From the NCBI GenBank assembly GCA_004562175.1, contig SFRS01000026.1, positions 1 through 7,857 of the forward strand: 7,857 nucleotides of DNA. The letters are read 5' to 3'. Both the position numbers and the translations under genes were made by a program. Of the stretch, positions 1 through 7,857 are shown piece after piece; position 1 is the first letter of the stretch, and each line of letters begins with the position of its first letter. The notes under the pieces are model-generated. The model saw only the letters and a program-made list of their open reading frames with translations. It searched no databases and had not been told where the DNA came from. Origin of the DNA: a bacterium. Lineage in GTDB: Bacteria > Bacillota > Negativicutes > Acidaminococcales > Acidaminococcaceae.

Positions 1-3000
1 GGCAAAAAAATCCGGTCTTGTGGTGAATGCCGATGCCAAGCATGTGCTGCGTGATATTTCCATCACCGGTGCTGTGGGCGCCAGTGGCGCTGTGGGCGTA
101 GCCTTGGATGTGACTGCTGTGATGAACAATCTCAGCGGCACTACCAAAGCAGAGGTCCTCAGAAGTAACATCAATAAAAATGTCACCAGTTGCGCTGGCG
201 ATGTGAATGTGCGTGCTCATGACAAAATGGACATGAGCTCCCATGTGGGTACATTGAGCGTGGGAGCAGCCGGCAATGTGGGCGTTGGACTAGCGGGTAC
301 AGGTGACTCCAATGTTTTAAGTCGCACCACCCAAGCCCGCATTGTGGGCCAAAATACAAACGGTGTGCGCAATGCTTTGAATGCCCATAATGCCGATGTT
401 TACGCTTTGGGTGAAACACTGGTGCATATCAGTGAGACCGGTGTGGCCGCAGGTGCAGGCGCTTATGCCGGTGCGGCCGTCAATGCCTCTGACTCTGTGG
501 ATAGCTTGACCGGCAACACCTTGGCCTTGGTGAGCAATGTGGCAGGGCAGGTGCACAAGCTTACTGTGGATGCTGAAAGAGCGGCCAACGTACGCACCTA
601 TAACAACGCCATTACTTTGTCCGGCGGCATTGGCGGCGGTTCCATTGGTGTGGCCGTGACCAATATTGAGGACCAGGCTCATACCAATGCGGAGCTGAGC
701 AACGCTGTACTTACTTCCGACGGTGATACTTTGAGTTCAGTGGCAGTGCTGGCCAATAATAATACCCATCTGGAGACCGAGCTTTCCAGTGATTCCCTGT
801 CCATTTCCATCGGTGGCAGCGTGGGCATCTCTGTTGAAAATGTCAACATGGAAGCGCAAACAGGCGTGTCCGTGCTGGATACTAAGTTGGGTACCACCGA
901 GCGCGAGTTTGACTATTTTGATGCGAAGGCTAATAGCAAGCTTTATAATAAATTCCAAAATGTGGACGTGGCTGCCGGCTCCTTGTTGGGTGTTGCCGTG
1001 GGCAAGGGTGCCATCAACATGAATGGCCAGACCATGGCCACTGTGGATACCACTGCTGCCTATGCCAAGAATATTGACGTATGGGCACACGAGACTCGTA
1101 CTACTAACGCTACTATGGTGGGCGTCAGTGCCGGTATTGTGGCCGTGGGCGTGAACCTGCTGTACACCAATATCGGTGGCGATTTAAAGGAGAAGTATGA
1201 ATATGATCGTGGTGGCGATGACCCCAATGAGGGAGCCGGAGAATACAGCACTGCTGATATTCGTGAATCTGTCAACGAGGCCATTGCCAACATCAATAGC
1301 AGTGTAGATAAGCTTAATGCCAATGAATATACCCAAGGTACAGTGGCGGCAACCGGACTGAGCAGCATCAATAGGGGCAGTGCTGACGGCAAGGTCGAAA
1401 CCAATGTAAAGAATAGTGCTTTGGTTGCTTCTCAAGACCTCAGCGTGAAAAATGAAGCTACCACCAGCTTGAATAATTCTGTGAAGCAGGGTGAAGTGGC
1501 AGGCGTTGCTGTAGCTGTTTCTGCCAGCCATGTGGATGTAAAGGACACCCTTAATGTAAATATCCAAAACTCTGCTTTGCAGGGTCAGGATTTGGAAGTA
1601 AAATCGGAAACCAATGGCACCATTACCAACTATGTGGGGCAGGGTGGCTTTACCATTGGTAAATATGCAGATACTACAGCCCACGTACAGCACCATGGTG
1701 ATAATACTATTGCTATAGACAATTCCAAATTGGTTGCCTTGGGTCAAGTAGTGGGTGAACTTAATCCCCTGCGTGTATTAGCTAAAAATACTACGCAAAT
1801 TGCTAATACTGGCTTTGGTCTCAGTATGTCCGGCCTCACAGCAGGCAGATTGGTTCTCAAGGGTGAGGACTATGCCAATGTGGCCGTGCAATTGGGCGAA
1901 AACGAGAAGATTAGTGGCAGCAATGAGTTCAAGAGTGCAGGGACGTTGGTGAAGGCCACTAACGCTCCTGCAGTGAAGGATGAAATCACTGCCAACGTGA
2001 CTATTGGGGGCTTCGAATTCCATGGCAGCATTGTGGAGTCCCATGCTCGTGGCAAGTCCAGCCTTGATGTGAGCAACAAAAATACCTTTGATAGCGCCGA
2101 TGTTTCCCTGCTTTCCCAAACCGGTGGCTCCAATGCTTATACCACCGAGTCCTTAAACCACGCTGTTTCTGTAACAGGAATAGATGTGACTGTGAACAAG
2201 GTGCGCACCTATAACGATATGCAGGCCAGCACCAGTGTGGGCGCAGCTCGCTTTATTAACGGCGAGAGCCTAGGGGATTTGACCATTGGCTCCACCAATA
2301 CGTCCACCAGCAATGCGTATGTGCATACAGTGAATATTAGCTTTGGCTTTGCTTGCAGCAGTAGCTTGGCTCAGTCCGAGTCCTCCGGCAAAGCGACTAC
2401 TACGCTGGATTTGGGCTCCTCCACCCTGCAGGTCAACGATTTGGATATTTATGCATCCAACAGTGATGAAATCGAGGCCAAGGCTGATGGCTCCAATGCA
2501 GGCCTCATTGCCATTGCTCCCTATGCAGCTCAGGTAGAGAACACTGTTAACACTACCACTACGACCACGATTAAGGGTAAGATTGCGGCTGCGGGCACAG
2601 TAACAGCCCAAGCCTTGCGCAAGGATACGGAGAACATGCGGGGGGATTCCCTCTCCGTCAGCGCCATTGGCGGCGGTGATGTGAAGACCATCAGCAATAT
2701 CACGGCTAACACCAGCTTGAATTTGGAGCAGGCCCATGTTGCTAGCGCGAAGGATATGCTGCTGGAGGCCGAAAACACTGTGACCATGAACCGCAAGGAA
2801 GGCTTTGAAAAGATGGTCATGGGTCAAGGCTGGGGCCTTGTGGGTGTCGATACCTCCGGCGTTCGCAATACCATCAATTCTCATGCTCATGTAAATTTGG
2901 TGGATACGGAGCTCTTGGCGGCTTCTGATATGCAGCTTTTGGCTCACACCAACGAGAACATGCAGGTCAATGGTTATATTTATAACGTGAGCGCTGTGGG

Positions 3001-6000
3001 TGGCTCCGAGACCAGAGTGACCAACACCATTAATAATGATGACGCCATCAAGCTGAAGAATAGTAAGCTCACTACGCCCAAAGCAGGTACGGATATTACT
3101 CTTTCAGCGGCGGATGACATCAAGCTCTTTACCTATGCTTACGCGGAAACCGGCACTGGCATTGTGACTGGCTCCAATGCGATTATGCACAACTATTTCA
3201 CCCGCGACAACAGCATCAAGCTGGAGGGCGCGGGCAATAGCCTATACAGCATGCAGGATATCAATCTCTATGCGGGCAAGCTGGCTGATGGCAATGTAGC
3301 TACCTTGGATTTGGATGCGGAATCCGCAGACTTTTCCGGTGCTGTGATTGCCATTGCAGTGGAGCCCACTGTGGACAATGATATCAAGCAAAACAACCAA
3401 ATTACCATTGACGCAGGCAGCTCCAGCACCAGTGTGCGTCATACTAATATTTATGCGGACAAGGGTCGTGAAATGGCCAGAGTTTATGCCGGTCGCTACA
3501 AGGGCATGTGGGGCGGCGAGCGCAAGGGGAGCTTTGTGACCACCGACAAGGGCGAAACCATTACCGGCAAAACTGACAAAAACTACGTGAAGATTGATGG
3601 CAACGTGGTGGCCGGTGTAGCCAACAAGATGAATATAACCATTGGCGAGGCCAATGAGGTTGTCATCCTCAACGATACCCAGCGCAGCATTGCCAGCGTG
3701 GCCGATGGTTACACCATCGTGGGCACGCCGACACTGAAGCTGGATGTGTCCGAGGGCAGCTCTCTTACTGCGGACTCCATTACCTATGGCAGCGAGGATT
3801 ATGCTAATACGCTGCTGAATAGGTATTTACAGATTGAAGCCCTGATTACTGAGTATGGCAAGGACAGCGGTAACTCCGTCAGCCAAACTGCCTTGGCGGG
3901 CTATCAGGCTGAAGCAACACGCATCAAAAACACTATGGTGGACATGGGCTTGGCAACCTTGGACGCCAGTGGAAACCTGCTCATGCAAAATTCCTGCAGT
4001 GTGGATTATGTAGAAATTCCCGATTTGGTAGCCTCAGGCGGTAATGTGAATATTACTACCAGCGATTTTGGTGGCAGCGGCAAGGTGGAGGCCAAGGGCA
4101 CTCCTTCCATCAATATCACCAATAACACCAATTTGCTGCTGAAGGTGAACAATATCATCATGGACGAGCCCGGCGGCATGCTGGTTTACAATGGCTCTGC
4201 TGTGACTCCCACGGGCACTTCGGATGCAGAAATAACCGCTTCTTTGAATACGAAGATTAATGCTTTGAACAAGGGCAATACCAGCTCCGTCAAGGCTGGC
4301 TTTGCCAAGGCAGTGGCAGCCGAGGGCGAAAATGGCACTGTGACCATTTTGGGCAACAACCAATTGGAGAAGATTGTCTACAATGGCACTATCCCTGACC
4401 CCAGTGGCTCCGGCAGTACGGTTTCCATCAACAATCTGGAAAGCAAGCCTTTGGCTAATATCCAAATTCAGGGCAATATTATCAATAGAAATGGTAAGGT
4501 TGCTGTTACCAGTGCGAAAAATGATATCCTGATTCAGGGGCAAAATGCCACTGATAATGTGGCCATCACCGGTGCCAACGTGGTGCTCACCGCAACCCAA
4601 GGCAGCATCACCCAAGGCTACACCGACGGTATTGTGAGCATTGGCGGCAGTGTGCAGAATTTCTATAGCGACTACTTTAACAAGCTGCTCAATGGTCAGA
4701 CTGTGGGCACGATTGGTATCGCTGAAACACTGCCCGAGGATGGCAGTAGCGGCAGCGGCAGCTATATTGCCGGTGGCTCCGTGTATATAAACGCTGCCGA
4801 TATCAACGTGAACGGCGTTATTCAGAGTGGCTACGGCAACTATGACTTGACCATTGATAGCGCAGCACAAGGTGCAATTACGAGAATTGAAAATGCTTAT
4901 GATGGCAGCAGGGAGCTCAGTGATGCTGTGGTAACCTTGGGCGATGAGTACAAGGTTGTGGAGGGCGGACCTGTGTGGAACGCTAGCAAGGGCTGCTATG
5001 AATACAAGCTGAGCGCTTACTACAATCCTTCTACCAAGAAGATTATTGTGGAAGACGTGGATGCCAGCGGTGGCAGAGTATATCTCACCGGTCGCATCAG
5101 CAGCACCGGTGCGGGCAAAATCATCTGCCTTGATGGCACCAGCAGCATTGACATTACAAATAAGCTGGATTATGTTACCCAAGTGGGCGAGCTGAAGACC
5201 AATGATGTATCCGGCAATGTAACCATCACGGATACTGCTGGCTACAAGGCTAATAATGTGGACGTGAACAAGGTCACCACCATTACCAATGGCAAGGCTG
5301 AGGTGAAATACGTGAACGCCGCCGGTCGGGTTGTTAAAGCAGATGCGGATGTGGTTTTTGATCCCTATAGCAGTGCTTATAGCTACAACCCCAAGGGTGG
5401 CTTGTCCTATCAATGGACTACCGGCAAAAACGTTTCTACCTTTACTCGTTATAAATATCATCAGGAAAAAGCTTTGTGGGGCGCTTGGACACCCAGTGCC
5501 AGCACCCAGGAATTGGCTTCTTGGCAAAATGTTGCTCAGGTTCTGGATAGCGGTAATGATAAAGAGAATCCCAGACTTAACGGCGAGACCATAGTGGAGA
5601 CCAATGCTAGCTCCGCTACCAGCTCCATGAGCTCTGCCTCCGAGCTCTATTCTTCCACTAGAGTTAAAGAAGGAGAAAGATATTATTCTACCGGCATGTG
5701 GGGTTACTATAAGCATTACGAGGTCACTTGGACTGAATCCCAAGGTAGGGCCTATACTTATAATGCCAAAATTAAGGCTGATAATACCATCAATGTGCAG
5801 TTCATCGGCTCCGATGCCGATGATGCTCATGTAAATATCAATGCTCTCAACAACATTGAAATGACCGGGGATATTGGCAATAGCAAGCTTTATGAAACCA
5901 AGAATGCCCAAGGGGACATCATTGGCCGTGATTTGAAGGGTAGCATTGATATCGTTTCCCAAAACGGGTCCTTGATGCAAACAGGTGGCAGCCTTTACGG

Positions 6001-7857
6001 CCAAAATATTACTTTGGCTGCTGCCAAGGATATGCAAAACATCAGCGTGACTGCCGGTGACGTGGTAAATCTGTCCGCAGTCAACCTGATGAATAATGCC
6101 AACGATATAGCCCAAAATACCATTTCCATCAATGTGAAGAATGCTTATGGTGCTAAGGGTGACACTGTATTGGGCTACATGGGCTCTGTAATAACTACTG
6201 ATTCCGGGTATACTCTGCCTGTCAACAGCACCGGTATTACCGGCGTGGTGGATGTAACTACTGTGGGTGATATTAGCCAAAAGGCTGGCAGCAACATTAG
6301 CATTGTTTCCGACAGAATCAATTTGACCAGCACTGATGGTGCCATTTATGGCCAAAAGCAGGAGATTAAAGATGCCCAAGGCAATGTGACTGCAACCAAT
6401 TACACCGCCCTGAAGCTGTATGCAGGTCAACAGCCCATGGGCCTGGATACCTTGGATGCATCTGTCAACGCCAACGCCAAGGGTGATATCAATCTTGAGC
6501 AAACCTCCGGCAATATGCGCATCGGTCGCGTTTATTCCCATACCGGCGATGTAACCTTGACCGTTGCTGGTGGCAGTGTGGAGGACGCGTTGCCCTATGT
6601 ATCCAGTGACCGCGGTGACACCGACGACATGCTGTCCCGCTGGATGAGCTTGGGCATTATCGATGGCAATGACTCCATGGTTGCCGCCAAGAATAATGTA
6701 AACAAAAACTTTGCTCAAGAGCATGAGCAAACAGCTACTAAATATAAAACTACAGATGCCTATGCTTTGCTGTACGCAATTGAAGATAGTCTGATTAACC
6801 CTGATTCCTCCTCTTTGCCGAAAACCTCCGACAAGGACCCCAACATCATTGGCCACAATATTACCATTAACGTGGCCGACAGTGTGGGTATGAATAGCGG
6901 CGAAACGAAACGCATCAATGTTGATACTTTGTTGGATAAGGAAGGGGATACCTATACCCATTTGGACGACTTGAAGGCTTTGAGCAAGCTGGATGCTTCC
7001 ACTAGGATTGAATGGACGCAAGAAGAGGGCGTTAACTATGCCGTATACACGGAAACGATTCCCATTGGCATTCAGCAGAGCACCAAAACTATTATTGGCG
7101 CGGATGGAAATGCTTCCGTTGTCAATGGCTCCTTAACCATTCAATCCGTGGCAGACGCCAATAAGAATGGCGATATTTTCCTGCAGGGTCGCGAGCAGAA
7201 GTTGGATCCTGAAAGCGGAGCTTATCCTATTACCAGTAATAAGGATTTGTATCTCAAGCAAATTTTGACCAATGCTGGTGAGGTTACCTTGACCAGCTTG
7301 GGAGGCATTTATAATGCAGCTAATGCATTAACTCCTGTTATAACAGGCAAAAACCTTGTGCTTACTGCTGCTAATGGCTCCATCGGTACCCGTGAGCAGA
7401 GCATTACTACGGACGTTTTTGGCAGTGATAAGGCCGTGGATGGCCTGAGCGCTATCGCTAGCGGCGGTATTTATGTGGATCAAAAGGGCGAAAATGCACT
7501 TATCGTGCACAACGTTTCCAGTGGCAATGATATTCTCTTGGGCTCCGACACCAGTCTGCTGATGGGTGTGGTGAATGGTGCTAAGGCCGAAAGCTACATC
7601 CGTGCGGAAAACAATGGTGATATTACTCTGGAAGCTCGCGGCGGCAGCATTGGTGAAGCCGCCTACGAAACTGACGAAAACGGCAATGTGGAGCTGGATG
7701 AGCAGGGTAATCCGATTATTTCTTGCTACAAGAATAATGGCGTGCGCATTTTGAACTCTGCCAAGGCCAGCAGCTCTAATGATGAAGCCAATGTAAGCAA
7801 TGTGACTTTGCGCGCTCGTGACAATGTTTATGTGACCGGTGTGGCCAGTGTGAACGG
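1..7857 (+). CDS. Giant filamentous adhesin, LktA/FHA-like (internal fragment, both ends missing)
   Basis: One frame starting at base 2 is open for 2618 codons, to base 7855, with no stop; bases 1 and 7856-7857 belong to split codons. The translation is low in Cys (residues 64, 785, 1332, 1665, 1709, 2575) and Trp (12), and rich in Gly, Asn, Thr, Ser, Val and Asp. It consists of recurring beta-strand units such as GGSVGISVENV, ASGGNVNIT, GGSVYINAADINVNG and NGSIGTREQSI, typical of right-handed beta-helix adhesins exported by type V or two-partner systems. By family resemblance it is an LktA-family / filamentous haemagglutinin-like surface protein, probably from a diderm Firmicute. Likely roles are attachment to host or neighbouring cells; toxicity is not implied by the name. 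Signal peptide, TPS domain, anchor and start codon are not in the window. I am near certain that it is coding, confident that it is a giant adhesin, and moderately confident of the LktA subfamily. Confidence 0.9.
62..3424 (+). repeat. About 20 degenerate protein repeats of ~57 residues (Gly/Val strand units)
   Basis: Gly/Ala/Val-rich strand pairs begin near residues 21, 85, 143, 204, 266, 321, 370, 490, 541, 600, 662, 718, 774, 828, 884, 938, 987, 1041 and 1109. Examples are AVGASGAVGVALDV, GGIGGGSIGVAVTN, SIGGSVGISVEN and GEVAGVAVAVSA. The average step is about 57 residues (about 172 bases) if one unit is missing near residue 430. Between them sits a second motif, roughly N-S-x-L-x-A-x-D-L-x-V, seen as KNSALVASQDLSVKN, IQNSALQGQDLEVKS, VDTELLAASDMQLLA and KNSKLTTPKAGTDITLSA. 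The later units (from about residue 540) lose the strict GVGVAV pattern but keep the spacing. I saw no long nucleotide identity between units, so the array is old and diverged. It is most likely a beta-solenoid stalk. Confidence 0.75.
1181..1330 (+). other. Acidic and helix-prone insert within the repeat array (residues 394-443)
   Basis: After the strand unit ending VGVNLLYTNIGG, the protein switches to a charged, Pro/Gly-containing loop (KEKYEYDRGGDDPNEGAGEY). A stretch with helical character follows (ADIRESVNEAIANINSSVDK), and then the Gly/Ser strands resume. It sits where one ~57-residue unit would be expected: the flanking hydrophobic strands start at residues 370 and 490, twice the usual step. 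I read it as a surface loop projecting from the solenoid. Its function is unknown. Confidence 0.6.
3464..3784 (+). other. Transition segment after the repeat array (residues 1155-1261)
   Basis: The ~57-residue rhythm stops here. The segment opens with a basic, aromatic stretch (GREMARVYAGRYKGMWGGER) containing one of the rare Trp residues (1170). It then returns to short strands such as YVKIDGNVVAGVANKMNITI and PTLKLDVSEGSSLTADSITY. It probably joins the repetitive stalk to the following helical hairpin and beta-helix. I recognise no named domain in it. Confidence 0.5.
3785..3952 (+). other. Predicted alpha-helical hairpin insert (residues 1262-1317)
   Basis: Gly- and Val-rich strands give way to two stretches with amphipathic helical character: YANTLLNRYLQIEALITEYG and ALAGYQAEATRIKNTMVDMG. 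They are separated by a Gly/Ser/Asn turn (KDSGNSVSQ). Strand-like sequence resumes afterwards. The helix call is by eye from Leu/Ile/Ala/Glu/Lys spacing. It would be a compact helical pair looped out of, or capping, the beta-solenoid. Confidence 0.55.
4010..5359 (+). other. FHA-like beta-helix region (residues 1337-1786)
   Basis: The region begins with a motif typical of large haemagglutinin-type proteins, PDLVASGGNVNITTSDFGGS, followed by an Asn-rich ladder (INITNNTNLLLKVNN, residues 1370-1384). Further rungs include NIQIQGNIINRNGKVAVTSA, VVLTATQGSITQG, GGSVYINAADINVNGVIQSG and ASGGRVYLTGRISSTGAGKI. VYNG followed by a Pro/Gly turn occurs twice, at residues 1395 and 1459 (VYNGSAVTPTG and VYNGTIPDPSG). 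A small Gly/Ser linker (GSSGSGSY, about bases 4742-4765) separates sub-blocks. Three of the six Cys lie at or near this region (1332, 1665, 1709). It is read as structural stalk. Confidence 0.7.
5360..5785 (+). other. Aromatic-rich insert domain with a Ser-rich middle (residues 1787-1928)
   Basis: This segment holds about 14 Tyr and 6 of the 12 Trp in the window within 142 residues. There are two aromatic lobes: the first runs from DPYSSAYSYNPKGGLSYQW to LWGAWTPSASTQELASWQN, and the second includes RYYSTGMWGYYKHYEVTW. A Ser/Ala/Thr-rich connector (NASSATSSMSSASELYSSTR, bases 5603-5662) separates them. The beta-helix resumes with KADNTINVQFIGSDA. Codons such as AGA, GGA, GAA and AAA cluster around bases 5660-5680, slightly unlike the surroundings. 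Such a composition suits an exposed globular or beta-hairpin domain, possibly a binding module. I do not recognise it as a named fold. Confidence 0.6.
5786..6586 (+). other. Second beta-helix stretch (residues 1929-2195)
   Basis: Regular rungs recur: INALNNIEMTGDIGNSKLYE, GSIDIVSQNGSLMQTGGSLY, NITLAAAKDMQNISVTAGDV, GDISQKAGSNISIVSDRINL, TSTDGAIYGQ, KGDINLEQTSGNMRIGRVYS and TGDVTLTVAGG. The GSL/GAI/GSV turns and the alternation of 'GDI' and 'NITL' strands match FHA-type solenoid coils. Two polar hairpin loops of the form (D/N)-A-Q-G-(D/N) interrupt the coils near bases 5903 and 6371. It is read as structural stalk between two inserts. Confidence 0.65.
6587..6841 (+). other. Helical insert with an RGD tripeptide, followed by a Ser/Pro linker (residues 2196-2280)
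   Basis: After the rung GDVTLTVAGGSVEDALPYV, the sequence becomes charged and helix-prone: DDMLSRWMSLGIIDGNDSM, then AKNNVNKNFAQEHEQTATKY and TDAYALLYAIEDSLIN. A polar linker (PDSSSLPKTSDKDP, bases 6800-6841) leads back to strands. An Arg-Gly-Asp triplet lies at bases 6611-6619, in the loop before the first helix. Large FHA/LktA-like proteins often carry a helical excursion after a 'GS-x-x-DA' rung, which I recall rather than can check here. It is likely an exposed excursion from the solenoid. Confidence 0.55.
6842..7857 (+). other. Third beta-helix stretch, running off the window (residues 2281-2618)
   Basis: Rungs include NIIGHNITINVADSVGMNSG, ASVVNGSLTIQSVADANKNG, DLYLKQILTNAGEVTLTSLG, GKNLVLTAANGSIGTREQSI, AIASGGIYVDQKGENALIV and NNGDITLEARGGSIGEAAYE. 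The two GSIG turns and the 'ASGGIYVDQKG' strand are typical of LktA/FHA-like solenoids. A loop near bases 7673-7711 carries two similar acidic turns, DENGN and DEQGN. The last residues, RARDNVYVTGVASVN, are still mid-coil, so the gene continues beyond the right edge. Confidence 0.65.

Noticed and set aside
1115..1171. Hydrophobic stretch MVGVSAGIVAVGVNLLYTN as a transmembrane helix
   Set aside because: It is one member of a series of Gly/Val-rich strands with regular spacing and alternating small residues, which fits beta structure rather than a membrane span.
1187..1307. Small out-of-frame ORF with an AAGGAG and an ATG at 1197 (36 codons to a TAG at 1305-1307)
   Set aside because: The ribosome-binding-like AAGGAG encodes Lys-Glu in the adhesin, and the short product has no recognisable feature. 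It is inside an intact gene, so chance is the simplest explanation.
2552..2569. Six consecutive Thr codons as a phase-variable simple repeat
   Set aside because: The codons are mixed (ACT, ACC, ACT, ACG, ACC, ACG), so there is no slippage-prone nucleotide tract.
5331..5594. Plus-strand open stretch of 87 codons in another frame
   Set aside because: It overlaps the adhesin frame, has no plausible ribosome binding site, and its product shows no coherent features. Shorter alternate-frame stretches at 789-1022, 2343-2537 and 3348-3539 were rejected for the same reasons.
5666..5698. Possible internal translation start: purine-rich AAGAAGGAGAAAGA before an in-frame ATG at 5696
   Set aside because: The spacing from AGGAG to the ATG is about 20 bases, too far for normal initiation, and the purine run is explained by Lys-Glu-Gly-Glu-Arg codons.
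4034..7021. A 995-codon open frame on the minus strand
   Set aside because: It lies codon-for-codon opposite the adhesin frame, starts at a TTG, and ends where the plus-strand gene uses a TCA codon. It stays open because the adhesin avoids TTA, CTA and TCA here. Other minus-strand open stretches in the same register (for example 317-682, 737-1090, 1184-1747, 2270-2947) end in the same way. The translation shows no domain I recognise.

Overview
The whole window lies inside one very long protein-coding gene on the + strand. Reading from base 2, the frame runs to base 7855 (2618 codons) without a stop. Both the start and the stop lie outside the window. There is no intergenic DNA, so no promoter, ribosome binding site, terminator, RNA gene or mobile element can be supported. 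Below, residue n starts at base 3n-1, counted from the first complete codon.

The protein looks like a giant secreted filamentous adhesin. It is rich in Gly, Ala, Val, Asn, Thr, Ser and Asp, has only 6 Cys and 12 Trp in 2618 residues, and is built almost entirely of short beta-strand units. The best family match from memory is the large 'leukotoxin LktA family filamentous adhesin' / FHA-like group, known from Fusobacterium and from diderm Firmicutes (Negativicutes such as Selenomonas, Veillonella or Phascolarctobacterium relatives). The roughly balanced base composition suits a Negativicute better than the very AT-rich Fusobacterium. The genus cannot be fixed from this window, and the family call rests on pattern rather than a database search.

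Layout. (1) Bases 62 to about 3424 hold around 20 degenerate units of about 57 residues. Each has a Gly/Ala/Val-rich hydrophobic strand pair, then an 'N-S-x-L-x-A-x-D-L-x-V' strand pair. An acidic/helical insert (1181-1330) takes the place of one unit. (2) Bases 3464-3784 are a transition segment, followed by a predicted helical hairpin (3785-3952). (3) Bases 4010-5359 are a classic FHA-like beta-helix stretch. (4) Bases 5360-5785 encode a 142-residue aromatic-rich insert holding half of all Trp in the window. (5) Bases 5786-6586 are more beta-helix. (6) Bases 6587-6841 are a second helical insert, carrying an Arg-Gly-Asp tripeptide, plus a linker. (7) Bases 6842 to the end are beta-helix again and run off the window.

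The simplest reading is a long beta-solenoid stalk on the cell surface. Several non-solenoid inserts are probably looped out and are the best candidates for binding or specificity. The secretion signal, any TPS domain, the anchor and any partner transporter gene must lie outside this window.
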